A stretch of DNA of 64,000 bases, taken from Pseudoalteromonas piscicida. Lineage in GTDB: Bacteria > Pseudomonadota > Gammaproteobacteria > Enterobacterales > Alteromonadaceae. Below, piece after piece: positions 9,941-18,304 of this stretch. Numbering within the stretch: position 1 is the first letter of the stretch; every line of letters begins with the position of its first letter. Both the position numbers and the translations under genes were made by a program. The notes beneath the pieces are model-generated. The model was not told the origin of the DNA. It worked only from the letters and a program-made list of their open reading frames with translations, and did no database searches. Where the stretch lies: positions 21,028 through 85,027 of the forward strand of contig NZ_NKHF01000028.1 in the NCBI RefSeq assembly GCF_002744175.1, in the 5' to 3' direction.

Positions 9941-10690
9941 ATGAATTTGGCGAACAATTCAGGTAAAAACTTGGAAATATGCCTCAACAGCCTCCCTTCA
10001 GATTTGTTGCAACAAAATGTACAAACTGCTTTTGCATCTGGCGCAACAAGGGTAGAACTTTGCAGTAACTTGCGCTGCGGCGGGCTAACTCCAGCAACCC
10101 ATGCAATCACCGCAGTTTCGCAACTGCTACCTTGTACTGGAGAATGTATTGTTATGCTGCGAAACGAAGCACATTTTTTTATCGATGCGACCATACTCAA
10201 ACAATTACAGCGAGCGCTCGAATTAATCGCAGCAGCTGGCGCCACCGGTGTTGCCCTAGGTTTTATTGATCACCGCAAGGAGATTGCCAAAGCGTATTGC
10301 CAGTCGCTGATTGCGAGCGCCAAATCACTCGGGCTAAGCGTGACTTTTCATCGTGCTTTTGACGCTGCACAGCATTGGCAACATGCAGCCGATACGCTAC
10401 TAGAGCTCGGCGTTGACCGGGTGCTTAGCGCTGGCAGTCCATGGCTCAGCCAGCAAAGTGCAATACAAAATATAACACGCCTTGAGAACTTGCTTTATGC
10501 CTTAAAGGGTCAAATTGAGCTGGTTATTGGCGGTGGAGTAGACAGTAAAAGTGCCGCCACATTGTGGACCCTTAGCGAGCTTGGGCCCTTGTCTCTGCAT
10601 GCTCATTCAGATGCGCATAACACCAACGGTGAAGTCTGTTCGCAACGTGTTAAAGCGCTCATTACGGCAAAGCAACGGGAAGCACAATGA
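9941..10690 (+). CDS. cutC: CutC-family TIM-barrel protein
   Basis: A member of the CutC family (named for copper homeostasis in E. coli; the biochemical role is unsettled). Family features: LEICLNSLPSDL at the N-terminus, RVELCSNLRCGGLTPA, GVALGFIDHRKEI, VTFHRAFDAAQHW and VIGGGVDSKSA. The 249 residues match the family length. Its stop overlaps the start of the kinase gene (ATGA), so the two are translationally coupled. No copper pump or regulator is nearby; the context is sugar catabolism, so I infer a carbohydrate-related job here, without direct evidence. Start: ATG at 9941 following AGAGAAAAAT. Confidence 0.85.
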   Translation: MNLANNSGKNLEICLNSLPSDLLQQNVQTAFASGATRVELCSNLRCGGLTPATHAITAVSQLLPCTGECIVMLRNEAHFFIDATILKQLQRALELIAAAGATGVALGFIDHRKEIAKAYCQSLIASAKSLGLSVTFHRAFDAAQHWQHAADTLLELGVDRVLSAGSPWLSQQSAIQNITRLENLLYALKGQIELVIGGGVDSKSAATLWTLSELGPLSLHAHSDAHNTNGEVCSQRVKALITAKQREAQ

Positions 10691-11559
10691 CAGCAACTAA
10701 ACTTTTTCTTGGCATTGATGGCGGTGGTACTAAGTGCAAAGTACGCCTAGAAGATGATAATAAACAGCTGCTTGCAGAGGCGACCAGCGGGCCTGCTAAT
10801 ATCGCCACCTCGGCTTCTCAAGCACAAGAAGCAATATTGAGTGCCACAATGACAGCGCTGACAAAGGCAAAGTTGCCCGCAAGTGCAGTCAACCACATTC
10901 ACGCTTTTGCGGGTCTAGCCGGTGCAAATGTGAGTCATGCCTGTATGGCAATGCGAGAATGGCAGGCTCCATTTGCTCATTTTGACTTCACCACCGATGC
11001 CCATATTGCCTGTCTTGGTGCGCATCAATACCATGATGGCGGCATTATTATTTTAGGCACTGGGTTTTGCGCAGGACTCGTCAAGCAGGGCTCGTTTAGT
11101 GAAATAGGTGGCCATGGACTATGGTTAAGTGATGGTGCCAGCGGCGCTTGGATTGGACTAAGCCTAGTCAAATACGCACTGGAAGTACTCGATACGATTT
11201 CTCCTAGTAGCTTGCTTATCGAAACGCTCCTAGCACAACTCAACTGTCACTGTACTGAGGACTTAGTGGCGTTGACATTACATGCTTCTCCGCACTACTT
11301 TGCCCAGTTCGCTCCTTTGGTGTTTAGCAACTCACAAGACCCATATGCGCTGCGCATATTACAATCAGCTGCGCACTTTATTGAACGCTACTTGTACCAC
11401 TTACAGCACAAGGGTGCAGATAAAGTGGCGTTGGTTGGCGGTATTGCACAGCCTATTCGCCCTTGGCTACATGATGAATTTGCTGCGCTGTTGGTGCCAC
11501 CTGCATTGCCGCCAGAGCATGCCGCTTTATCGCTCGCTCGACGCCAGTTCCTTACGTAG
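10687..11559 (+). CDS. nagK: N-acetylglucosamine kinase-like sugar kinase (BadF/BadG family)
   Basis: ATP-dependent sugar kinase of the BadF/BadG/BcrA/BcrD ATPase fold, probably acting on GlcNAc or another hexose in the cytoplasm. Phosphate-1 loop FLGIDGGGTKCKVRL at residues 7-21; TDAHIACLGAH carries the likely catalytic Asp; phosphate-2 region IIILGTGFCAGL; then GGHGLWLSDGASGAWIGL, typical of GlcNAc-kinase-type members; VALVGGIAQP near the C-terminus is the adenosine site. The 290 residues are normal. It overlaps cutC by 4 bases, and its last 33 bases overlap the 3' end of the convergent AraC gene. It could phosphorylate the monosaccharide released by the neighbouring pathway; substrate specificity is inferred, not shown. 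Confidence 0.8.
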   Translation: MTATKLFLGIDGGGTKCKVRLEDDNKQLLAEATSGPANIATSASQAQEAILSATMTALTKAKLPASAVNHIHAFAGLAGANVSHACMAMREWQAPFAHFDFTTDAHIACLGAHQYHDGGIIILGTGFCAGLVKQGSFSEIGGHGLWLSDGASGAWIGLSLVKYALEVLDTISPSSLLIETLLAQLNCHCTEDLVALTLHASPHYFAQFAPLVFSNSQDPYALRILQSAAHFIERYLYHLQHKGADKVALVGGIAQPIRPWLHDEFAALLVPPALPPEHAALSLARRQFLT

Positions 11560-12270
11560 CTGGGAAGGAATTTCACCGAATAGTCTTCGAAACTGCTTAC
11601 TAAAATAGCTCGGTTCCGCAAACCCGCATTGATAAGCCACTTGTGAAACGGGTAAACGCGTCTCTACGAGGAGCTTTCGGGCATTTTCGAGCCTCACTTC
11701 GTTAATAAATTGATTTGGGGTTTTGGCAAGGTGCTTCTTGAATCGGCGCTCCAATGCACTGACGGACAGGTGAGCAAGTTCAGCCAACTCTTCGATACAA
11801 ATATGACGATGATAATGCGCTCGAATAAACTCAACCGGTGCCTCAATGGCTCTCACATGAGAGAGCGCCTTTGAGGTTTTTGCTAAATGCCGAGTGACTC
11901 CGTAGGTGCCCATAATGGCATTATCCTCATCCAATAAAATTTTCTTTGAGGTGGAAAACCACGCCAACTCTCCTCCTGTGGTTTGGTTTAATTCTAGCCT
12001 GTCGGTTACCACAAACCCTTCCATTACCCGTTTGTCATCATTGACGTATTGAAAGGCCAAATGTTGAGGTGAGAAGTCAAAATCTGTTTTTAACAGGATT
12101 TGATCCAGTGTTTTGTACCCTTGATGCTCAACAAATTGCTGGTTTGCATGCACAATTCTACTTTTTGTATCTTTTACCCAAAAGAGAATATCTGGGATCA
12201 AATCAAACGCCGCAATGAGTTGATTTACGCCTGCTTTATTTAAAAGGGTTTGCTCTTCCATTACGCCCAT
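11527..12270 (-). CDS. AraC-family transcriptional regulator with N-terminal PAS domain
   Basis: Predicted activator of the surrounding glycan genes. Residues about 15-125 form a PAS-like sensor (LIPDILFWVKDTKSRIVHAN, later GTYGVTRHL). Residues about 150-240 hold the two helix-turn-helix units of AraC proteins (ELAELAHLSVSALERRFKKH and VSQVAYQCGFAEPSYFSKQF, then FGEIPSQLR). A PAS rather than cupin sensor means the inducer could be a small metabolite or a redox cue. The ATG at 12270 and one three codons later are both possible; GGATGGG favours the second. Divergent from the 12420 operon over 149 bp that include the bipartite site, so autoregulation is plausible. Its 3' end overlaps the nagK coding sequence. 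Confidence 0.88.
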   Translation of the reverse strand: MGVMEEQTLLNKAGVNQLIAAFDLIPDILFWVKDTKSRIVHANQQFVEHQGYKTLDQILLKTDFDFSPQHLAFQYVNDDKRVMEGFVVTDRLELNQTTGGELAWFSTSKKILLDEDNAIMGTYGVTRHLAKTSKALSHVRAIEAPVEFIRAHYHRHICIEELAELAHLSVSALERRFKKHLAKTPNQFINEVRLENARKLLVETRLPVSQVAYQCGFAEPSYFSKQFRRLFGEIPSQLRKELASSER

Positions 12271-12303
12271 CCTGCGCTAAAACGTGAATTTCATATTTTA
12301 TTT

Positions 12304-12348
12304 TAAACGCCGATTTTGTTGCATTGTCAACCGAATTTTTATTATCAC
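12304..12348 (+). promoter_or_regulatory. Bipartite operator upstream of the 3-keto-glycoside operon, copy 2 of 2
   Basis: TAAACGCCGATTTTGT, nine variable bases, then AACCGAATTTTTATTATCAC; see the matching site at 9705-9749. The conserved 3' part (TTATCA at 12342-12347) could double as a -35 with TATTAT at 12367-12372 as -10 (19-bp spacer), the arrangement of an AraC class II activator site. It lies 71 bp before the first operon ATG and 33 bp from the regulator start. Confidence 0.75.
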
Positions 12349-12419
12349 CTTGATGCATCTGTTACCTATTATCAATAACATCAGATTAACTTACCTCGAT
12401 AACTCGATGGAGCTAAACG

Positions 12420-13580
12420 ATGGATAATTACAAAATCCGCATGGCCATGGTAGGCGGTGGCGAAGGCGCGTTTATAGGCGCAGTACACCGTATGGCTGCG
12501 CGCCTAGATGGTCAGATTGAGCTGGTTGCGGGTGCATTTAGCGCCGATCCGCACAAAAGTACGGCAATGGGCAAGCAGTTAGGATTAGCGCCACACCGTT
12601 GCTATGACAATTACGAGACGTTACTCCGTCAAGAAGCCGCGCTTCCAGAATCGGAGCGTATTCACTTTGTTGCCATCGTGACCCCAAACCATTTGCACTT
12701 TCCTATTGCTGTTGCCGCAATTAAGCATGGCTTTCACGTATTAAGCGATAAACCAGCAACGCTGAATTTGTCTGAAGCGTTACAACTACAATCCTTGCTA
12801 CAAGGCACACACAGCTTATACGGCTTAACCCATACGTATACGGGCTATCCTATGGTGAAAGAAGCACGTCACCGTATTGCCACAGGCGAACTTGGCACTA
12901 TCCGTAAAGTGGTGGTTGAGTATAGCCAAGGGTGGTTGGCAAGCGCTGATGATGAAAATAGTAAGCAAGCAAGTTGGCGTTTGGATGCCAGTAAATCTGG
13001 GATTAGCTGCTGTATGGGAGACATAGGTGTACACGCGGCCAATTTAGCGGAATACGTCAGTGGCTTGGAGATTGAGTCTCTTTGTGCTGACTTGAATACA
13101 GTCGTGCCTGGGCGACAACTTGATGACGATGGTACGGTTTTATTGCGCTTCGACAATGGTGCAAAAGGCCTGCTCATGGCAAGTCAAATAGCACTTGGGG
13201 AAGAAAACAATCTGACTCTCAAAATAGTTGGCGACAAAGCTAGCATAGAGTGGTCACAAATGGAGCCCAATAGTTTATGGCTGAAGTTTGCCAATGCTCC
13301 TGCACAGTTGATCCGTACCGGAGTTGGCATGCTAAGCCAAGCGGCCAGTAATGCCACCCGTATTCCAGCAGGACATCCCGAAGGTTACTTAGAAGCGTTT
13401 GCAAATATCTATCTTAACTTCGCCAATTTGATCCGTGCCCATCAACAGCAGCCAACGGTGCAACCTGATGAGTTTGACGTGCCTAGCATCAAAGCCGCAA
13501 TTCGCGGCATGGCTTTTATCGAAAACGCGGTAGCCGCAAGTGCAAAAGACACTAAATGGCACCCCTTTACCATTGGATAA
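12420..13580 (+). CDS. Gfo/Idh/MocA-family NAD(P)-dependent oxidoreductase
   Basis: Cytoplasmic sugar oxidoreductase, first gene of the operon. N-terminal Rossmann fold with MAMVGGGEGAFIGAVHR (residues 9-25), then VTPNHLHFPIAVAAI, and SDKPATLN in place of the usual EKP motif with its conserved Lys. The GVHAANLAEY segment supplies the conserved active-site His of the C-terminal domain. The 386 residues and the GAFIG-HR loop fit the inositol/levoglucosan-dehydrogenase-like branch. In this context I infer that it interconverts 3-keto-sugars and sugars. Start ATG 12420 has GATGGAG about 8 bases upstream. Six bases separate it from the next gene. No signal peptide. Confidence 0.88.
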   Translation: MDNYKIRMAMVGGGEGAFIGAVHRMAARLDGQIELVAGAFSADPHKSTAMGKQLGLAPHRCYDNYETLLRQEAALPESERIHFVAIVTPNHLHFPIAVAAIKHGFHVLSDKPATLNLSEALQLQSLLQGTHSLYGLTHTYTGYPMVKEARHRIATGELGTIRKVVVEYSQGWLASADDENSKQASWRLDASKSGISCCMGDIGVHAANLAEYVSGLEIESLCADLNTVVPGRQLDDDGTVLLRFDNGAKGLLMASQIALGEENNLTLKIVGDKASIEWSQMEPNSLWLKFANAPAQLIRTGVGMLSQAASNATRIPAGHPEGYLEAFANIYLNFANLIRAHQQQPTVQPDEFDVPSIKAAIRGMAFIENAVAASAKDTKWHPFTIG

Positions 13581-13586
13581 AAAATA

Positions 13587-14642
13587 ATGAAGCAAATTAA
13601 AGGACCCGCTATTTTTCTCGCACAGTTTGTCTCTGATCAAGCACCATTTAATGACTTTAATTCAATTTGTCAGTGGGCTGCTGGTCTTGGCTATAAAGGT
13701 ATTCAGCTGCCGAGTTGGGAGTCGCGATTGTTCGACTTACAAAAAGCCGCTGAAAGCCAAGATTATTGCGATGAGATCACTGGTATTGCAGCCGAACATG
13801 GGCTTACTATTTCAGAGCTGTCGACGCACCTTCAGGGCCAACTTGTCGCTGTGCATCCAGCATATGACCAAATGTTTGATGGCTTTGCACCTAGATCGGT
13901 GCATGGATCGCCACAGGCTAAAATGGAATGGGCCAAAGCTCAACTGATGCTGGCCGCCAGCGCCAGTGCCAAACTTGGCTTAACCAGCCATGCTAGTTTT
14001 TCTGGCGCCTTGTTATGGCACACGTTTTATCCTTGGCCGCAACGCCCTAGTGGTTTAGTTGAACAAGGTTTTGAGGAACTAGCAAAACGTTGGTTACCAA
14101 TTTTAAATCGCTTTGACGAAGTTGGCGTGGATCTCTGCTACGAGCTCCACCCGGGCGAAGATCTTCACGATGGGGTGACTTTTGAACGCTTTTTAGCGGT
14201 CACTAATAATCATCCTCGTGCCAATATCCTCTACGACCCCAGTCACTTTGTATTGCAACAATTGGACTACTTAGCGTTTATCGACATCTACCATGAACGT
14301 ATTAAAGCGTTTCATGTGAAAGATGCGGAATTTATCCCCAATGGCCGCTGCGGTGTGTACGGCGGATACCAAGGATGGCAACAACGGCCAGGACGATTTC
14401 GTTCATTAGGCGATGGGCAGGTCGACTTTAAGAAAATATTCAGTAAGTTAACACAGTATGGCTTTGACGGTTGGGCAGTGTTGGAATGGGAGTGCTGTAT
14501 TAAGCATCCAGAAGATGGGGCCAAAGAAGGCGCTGAATTTATCAACCAACATCTGATCAGACCAACTGAAAAAGCCTTTGATGATTTTGCTGGAAGTTGC
14601 ACAGACACCGAACGCAATAATCAGATACTCGGCATAAAATAA
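13587..14642 (+). CDS. Xylose isomerase-like TIM-barrel sugar isomerase/epimerase (cytoplasmic)
   Basis: AP-endonuclease-2/xylose-isomerase fold. Probable metal and substrate residues are in CYELHPGEDLHDG, YDPSHFVLQQLDY, AFHVKDAEF and VLEWE near the C-terminus, the E-H-D-H-H-E set typical of metal-dependent sugar isomerases. Length is 351 residues, with no signal peptide. It sits between the MocA dehydrogenase and the MFS transporter, 6 and 13 bases apart, clearly within one operon. The likely substrate is a keto-sugar made by the pathway, but the family covers many reactions, so the precise step is unknown. Confidence 0.85.
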   Translation: MKQIKGPAIFLAQFVSDQAPFNDFNSICQWAAGLGYKGIQLPSWESRLFDLQKAAESQDYCDEITGIAAEHGLTISELSTHLQGQLVAVHPAYDQMFDGFAPRSVHGSPQAKMEWAKAQLMLAASASAKLGLTSHASFSGALLWHTFYPWPQRPSGLVEQGFEELAKRWLPILNRFDEVGVDLCYELHPGEDLHDGVTFERFLAVTNNHPRANILYDPSHFVLQQLDYLAFIDIYHERIKAFHVKDAEFIPNGRCGVYGGYQGWQQRPGRFRSLGDGQVDFKKIFSKLTQYGFDGWAVLEWECCIKHPEDGAKEGAEFINQHLIRPTEKAFDDFAGSCTDTERNNQILGIK

Positions 14643-14655
14643 CAGGACAACGACC

Positions 14656-15873
14656 ATGAATAATAATAATCATAATCGCACCGTCTTTCAGCTCTGCTGC
14701 CTTGCACTGGTCGTCACGTCAATGACGTTTGCGATCCGCGCAGGGATCTTAGGGCAATTAGGCGAGCAGTTTGGTCTTACCGATACCGAACTTGGCTGGG
14801 TCAATGCTATGGCATTTCTCGGCTTTCCCGTCGCCACTATGCTAGGTGGCGCAATTTATAATGCCATCGGGGCGAAAAAACTAGTCGCCCTCGCCTTTAT
14901 CTGTCACTTCGCGGGGCTGGTTTTAACCATTACCGCAGACGGCTTTTGGCTGTTGTTGATCTCAACATTTTTAATCGGTTTTGCTAACGGCTCTGTAGAA
15001 GCTGGCTGTAACCCATTAATTGCAGAAATGTATCCGAAAAACACAACGACCATGCTTAACCGCTTCCACGTTTGGTTTCCGGGCGGCATCGTGATTGGTG
15101 CGCTGGCTTCCAACGCGATGACCGCATCGGGCTTTAACTGGCAATGGCAGGTCGCGTTAATTTTAATTCCAACCATAGTGTATGGTGCCATGATGGTTAA
15201 GTCGCAATTCCCTGAATTTGACCGTACTGAGCACTCTACCACCAGCAATCTTAAGCACTTATTTTCACCCTTATACCTATTTTTGATTTGCTGTATGACG
15301 CTAACCGCAACGACCGAACTTGGCACACAGCAGTGGATTGAACGCATATTGGGGGCTTCGGGCGCCTCACCTATGATGATCCTTGCGCTGATCACCGGTT
15401 TAATGGCGCTAGGTCGCTTCTTTGCCGGGCCTATTGTGCACCGTTTTAATCCAACGGGGGTGCTGTTGGGGTCAGCGGTGTTAGCAACAGCAGGGATTTT
15501 CATGATGAGTCAAGCGCAAGGGTCAGCGATCTATTTGGCGGCCGTGCTATTTGCCTTGGGTGTCACTTATTTTTGGCCAACCATGCTGGGGTGTGTTGCA
15601 GAGTACACACCAAAAACAGGGGCGCTTGGTATGTCATTAATGGGCGGCGCTGGCATGTTTGCTGTCAGTATGTGGAACCCTGTGATTGGCAGCTGGATAG
15701 ATTCAGCAAGACTCGAGGCGCAAGCAGCTAACTTAGGTTCTCAGCAAGCCGACCTGGTTGCAGGTCAAGCTGTGCTTGAAAACATCCTACTGTTTCCAGC
15801 AATTTTAATTGCCGCCTTTATCGGCCTTTACCTCTATATCAATAAAAATAAACGCGTTGAGAAATACGCGTAA
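14656..15873 (+). CDS. MFS sugar transporter
   Basis: Inner-membrane permease of 405 residues with about 12 hydrophobic segments split by a central loop (FPEFDRTEHSTTSNLKHLF). The N-terminal half has LGWVNAMAFLGFPVATMLGG and FLIGFANGSVEAGCNPLIAEMY, reminiscent of the fucose/glucose-type (FHS-like) branch. In this operon it probably imports the keto-sugar or monosaccharide released in the periplasm. Start ATG 14656 follows AGGACAACG. After the gene an ATACCC...TATTAAGTAG repeat fragment occurs at 15873-15892. Confidence 0.88.
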   Translation: MNNNNHNRTVFQLCCLALVVTSMTFAIRAGILGQLGEQFGLTDTELGWVNAMAFLGFPVATMLGGAIYNAIGAKKLVALAFICHFAGLVLTITADGFWLLLISTFLIGFANGSVEAGCNPLIAEMYPKNTTTMLNRFHVWFPGGIVIGALASNAMTASGFNWQWQVALILIPTIVYGAMMVKSQFPEFDRTEHSTTSNLKHLFSPLYLFLICCMTLTATTELGTQQWIERILGASGASPMMILALITGLMALGRFFAGPIVHRFNPTGVLLGSAVLATAGIFMMSQAQGSAIYLAAVLFALGVTYFWPTMLGCVAEYTPKTGALGMSLMGGAGMFAVSMWNPVIGSWIDSARLEAQAANLGSQQADLVAGQAVLENILLFPAILIAAFIGLYLYINKNKRVEKYA

Positions 15874-15926
15874 TACCCTTTGTATTAAGTAGCAACAAGT
15901 AAAAAGTGAACAGACGAGGTTCCATT

Positions 15927-16622
15927 ATGCTCAACTCTATAAAAATGCTAACGCTGGCGTTGGCGGTTAGTTGTACGGCCTGCGCCAGTACCACTGACAA
16001 CCAATTAAGCCCGCAAGAACAACAAGCCGGATGGCAACTGCTATTCGACGGCAAGGATATGTCGCAATGGCGCAACTTCAAAAGCGATACACTCAGTAGC
16101 AAATGGCAAGCAATTGATGGTGCCATGACGCTCACACAAGGGGGCGGCGGCGATATTCTTACCAAAAAAATGTATCAAAACTTTGAGCTTCAGCTAGAGT
16201 GGAAAATTGCCCGAAAAGGTAACAGTGGGATCTTTGTACTGGCTGATGAAAAAGGCGGTGCTATTTACTCTCACGCACCAGAAGTTCAAATTTTAGATAA
16301 CAAAGAGCACCCAGACAACAAAATAGACTCTCACTTGGCAGGTTCCATTTATGACTTGTTCGCAGCGCCAAGTGCCGCTCATAAGCCCGCAGAAACTTGG
16401 AATCAGGTTCGCATTAAGATGCAAGATAACCACTTACAGGTTTGGCAAAATGGTATCAGCACAACCAGCATAGTTATAGGCAGCACAACTTGGAACACCT
16501 TAGTTAACAACAGTAAGTTTGCTACTTGGTCTGGCTTTGCTGAGGGTAAACAAGGCCATATTGGCCTGCAAGACCATGGTGACCAAGTGTGGTTTAAAAA
16601 CATCAAAATCCGGGAGCTGTAA
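15927..16622 (+). CDS. DUF1080 lipoprotein (3-keto-glycoside hydrolase/lyase-like)
   Basis: Concanavalin-like DUF1080 domain protein, now linked in the literature to cleavage of 3-keto-glycosides. After a lipoprotein signal (LAVSCTACASTT) come the family hallmarks GWQLLFDGKDMSQWRNF, LTQGGGGDILTKKMYQNFEL, EWKIARKGNSGIF, APEVQILDNKEHPDNK and a terminal FKNIKIREL. I chose ATG 15927 (231 residues) because GAGG lies about 8 bases upstream; a GTG at 15906 gives a poorer leader. The lipid anchor places it in the periplasm, where the adjacent GMC/Tat enzyme would generate its substrate. It sits 2 bases before the oxidoreductase gene. Confidence 0.88.
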   Translation: MLNSIKMLTLALAVSCTACASTTDNQLSPQEQQAGWQLLFDGKDMSQWRNFKSDTLSSKWQAIDGAMTLTQGGGGDILTKKMYQNFELQLEWKIARKGNSGIFVLADEKGGAIYSHAPEVQILDNKEHPDNKIDSHLAGSIYDLFAAPSAAHKPAETWNQVRIKMQDNHLQVWQNGISTTSIVIGSTTWNTLVNNSKFATWSGFAEGKQGHIGLQDHGDQVWFKNIKIREL

Positions 16623-16624
16623 TC

Positions 16625-18304
16625 ATGGCAACATTTGATCATAAAGTATTGGTGGTTGGCTCTGGTGCAGGCGGTGCGATGGCAGCCTATACCCTCACTC
16701 AACTTGGCCACAAGGTTTTATTGCTTGAAGCAGGAAGAGACTACGACCCGAAAACAGAAAGCCCGATGTTCCGCCGTAACAGTGAGGCGCCGCTCATGGG
16801 GGCGGGCAACAAAGATAAGAACTTTGGTTTTTATGACGCCACAGTAGATGGCGGCTGGCAAGTACCAGATGAGCCTTACACACGCGCTGAAAATACGGAC
16901 TTTTATTGGTGGCGTGCACGTATGCTCGGAGGCCGAACAAACCACTGGGGACGCTATTCGCTGCGCTTTAGTGAACACGACTTTAAGGGCAAAAGCCGCG
17001 ATGGTCATGGCGCCGATTGGCCATTTGAGTACCAAGATATTGCCCCATGGTATGATAAAACGGAAGACATTGTAGGGATCTGTGGCACCAATACCGGCCT
17101 AGACGACATGCCGCCTTCAGCCCCTGGTGTGTTGCAACCACCGCCAACACCGCGCGTGCCTGAGTTATTGGTGGCAGCAGCTGCGAAAAAAATGGGGATC
17201 CCGGCCGTGCCAATGCACCGAGCGGTACTGACCCAAAATAAAGATGACCGCTTGGCATGTTTTTACGCCACGCCTTGTGGCCATGGCTGCTCGATTGGCG
17301 CAGCATTTCAAACTACAACCTCGCTAATTCCAATGGCAAAAGCCACCGGAAACCTTAAAGTGATCACCGACGCTATGGTGAAATCGGTCGCCGTAAATGA
17401 GGATGGCAAAGTCACGGGGGTGACTTACGTTGATAAAAAGTCTGCGCAAGAACATGCTCTCAACGCAGATGTAGTGATCTTAGCGGCTAGCGCCTGTGAA
17501 TCTGCTCGTATTTTGCTTAACTCAAAGCACGCAAAACATCCCAAGGGATTAGCTAACTCAAGTGGTCAAGTTGGCCGCAATTTAATGGACTCTACAGGCG
17601 CATGGCTTGGCGCACAAATACCAGCGTTGAAAGGCAGGCCTCGTTATAACGAAGACGGTCATACTGGCAATCACCTCTTTATTCCATGGTGGGGACACAA
17701 AGCCCATGAAAAAGGTGAGCTAAACTTCCCACGTGGCTATCACTTTGAAATTAGCAGCGGGTTTAATCAGCCAGGCTCTGGCGTATCGGGTAACAAACAA
17801 GGTTATGGCCCTGAGTTAAAACAACAAATACGAGATGCTTACGGCTCTTATGTGGGCTTTGCACTGCGCGGAGAAATGTTACCGAATAAAGACTCCTACA
17901 TGGAAATTGATGAGCAGGTTAAAGACAAATGGGGGATCCTAGTTGCTAAGTTCCACTTCAAGTGGTCAGACAGAGAGCTCAAGCAAATTGAACATGGTCT
18001 TAAAACCGCGAAGCAGATCCTAGAAAACATGGGCGCTAAAGTCGGTGAATTACCGCCTGCCGAGAAAGCCATTTCTAAAGGTGGTGAGATCATTCATGAA
18101 GTAGGCACAACCAGAATGGGCAACTCACCAAAAGACTCTGTAACCAACCAGTGGGGACAAACGTGGGACTGTGACAACCTATTTGTGATGGACGCTGGTG
18201 TCTTTGCTTCTAACCCTCATAAAAACTGTACGTTAACTATTATGACGTTAGCAATGCGCAACTCGACTTGGTTGGCTGAACAGATTGATAAAGGAGTACT
18301 ATAA
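16625..18304 (+). CDS. GMC-type FAD oxidoreductase (glucoside 3-dehydrogenase-like large subunit)
   Basis: FAD enzyme of 559 residues. Dinucleotide fold VVGSGAGGAMAAYTL with LLEAGRD at residues 8-38, flavin-contact GGRTNHWGRYSLRF, and C-terminal ASNPHKNCTLTIMTLAMR carrying the His and Asn expected in GMC active sites. It has no signal peptide. The next gene, overlapping by 1 base, encodes a Tat-signal small subunit, as in known glucoside 3-dehydrogenases, so I infer folded co-export. The reaction would oxidise C3 of a glycosyl unit to a ketone, feeding the DUF1080 protein. No cytochrome c subunit is encoded here, so the electron acceptor is unknown. Confidence 0.88.
   Translation: MATFDHKVLVVGSGAGGAMAAYTLTQLGHKVLLLEAGRDYDPKTESPMFRRNSEAPLMGAGNKDKNFGFYDATVDGGWQVPDEPYTRAENTDFYWWRARMLGGRTNHWGRYSLRFSEHDFKGKSRDGHGADWPFEYQDIAPWYDKTEDIVGICGTNTGLDDMPPSAPGVLQPPPTPRVPELLVAAAAKKMGIPAVPMHRAVLTQNKDDRLACFYATPCGHGCSIGAAFQTTTSLIPMAKATGNLKVITDAMVKSVAVNEDGKVTGVTYVDKKSAQEHALNADVVILAASACESARILLNSKHAKHPKGLANSSGQVGRNLMDSTGAWLGAQIPALKGRPRYNEDGHTGNHLFIPWWGHKAHEKGELNFPRGYHFEISSGFNQPGSGVSGNKQGYGPELKQQIRDAYGSYVGFALRGEMLPNKDSYMEIDEQVKDKWGILVAKFHFKWSDRELKQIEHGLKTAKQILENMGAKVGELPPAEKAISKGGEIIHEVGTTRMGNSPKDSVTNQWGQTWDCDNLFVMDAGVFASNPHKNCTLTIMTLAMRNSTWLAEQIDKGVL

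Noticed and set aside
9941..10690. Copper-resistance interpretation of cutC
   Set aside because: No copper exporter, chaperone or metalloregulator nearby; coupling to a sugar kinase points elsewhere.
14904..15503. 199-codon minus-strand ORF across the MFS gene
   Set aside because: Shadow of the transporter; composition is Pro/Ile-rich without recognisable motifs.
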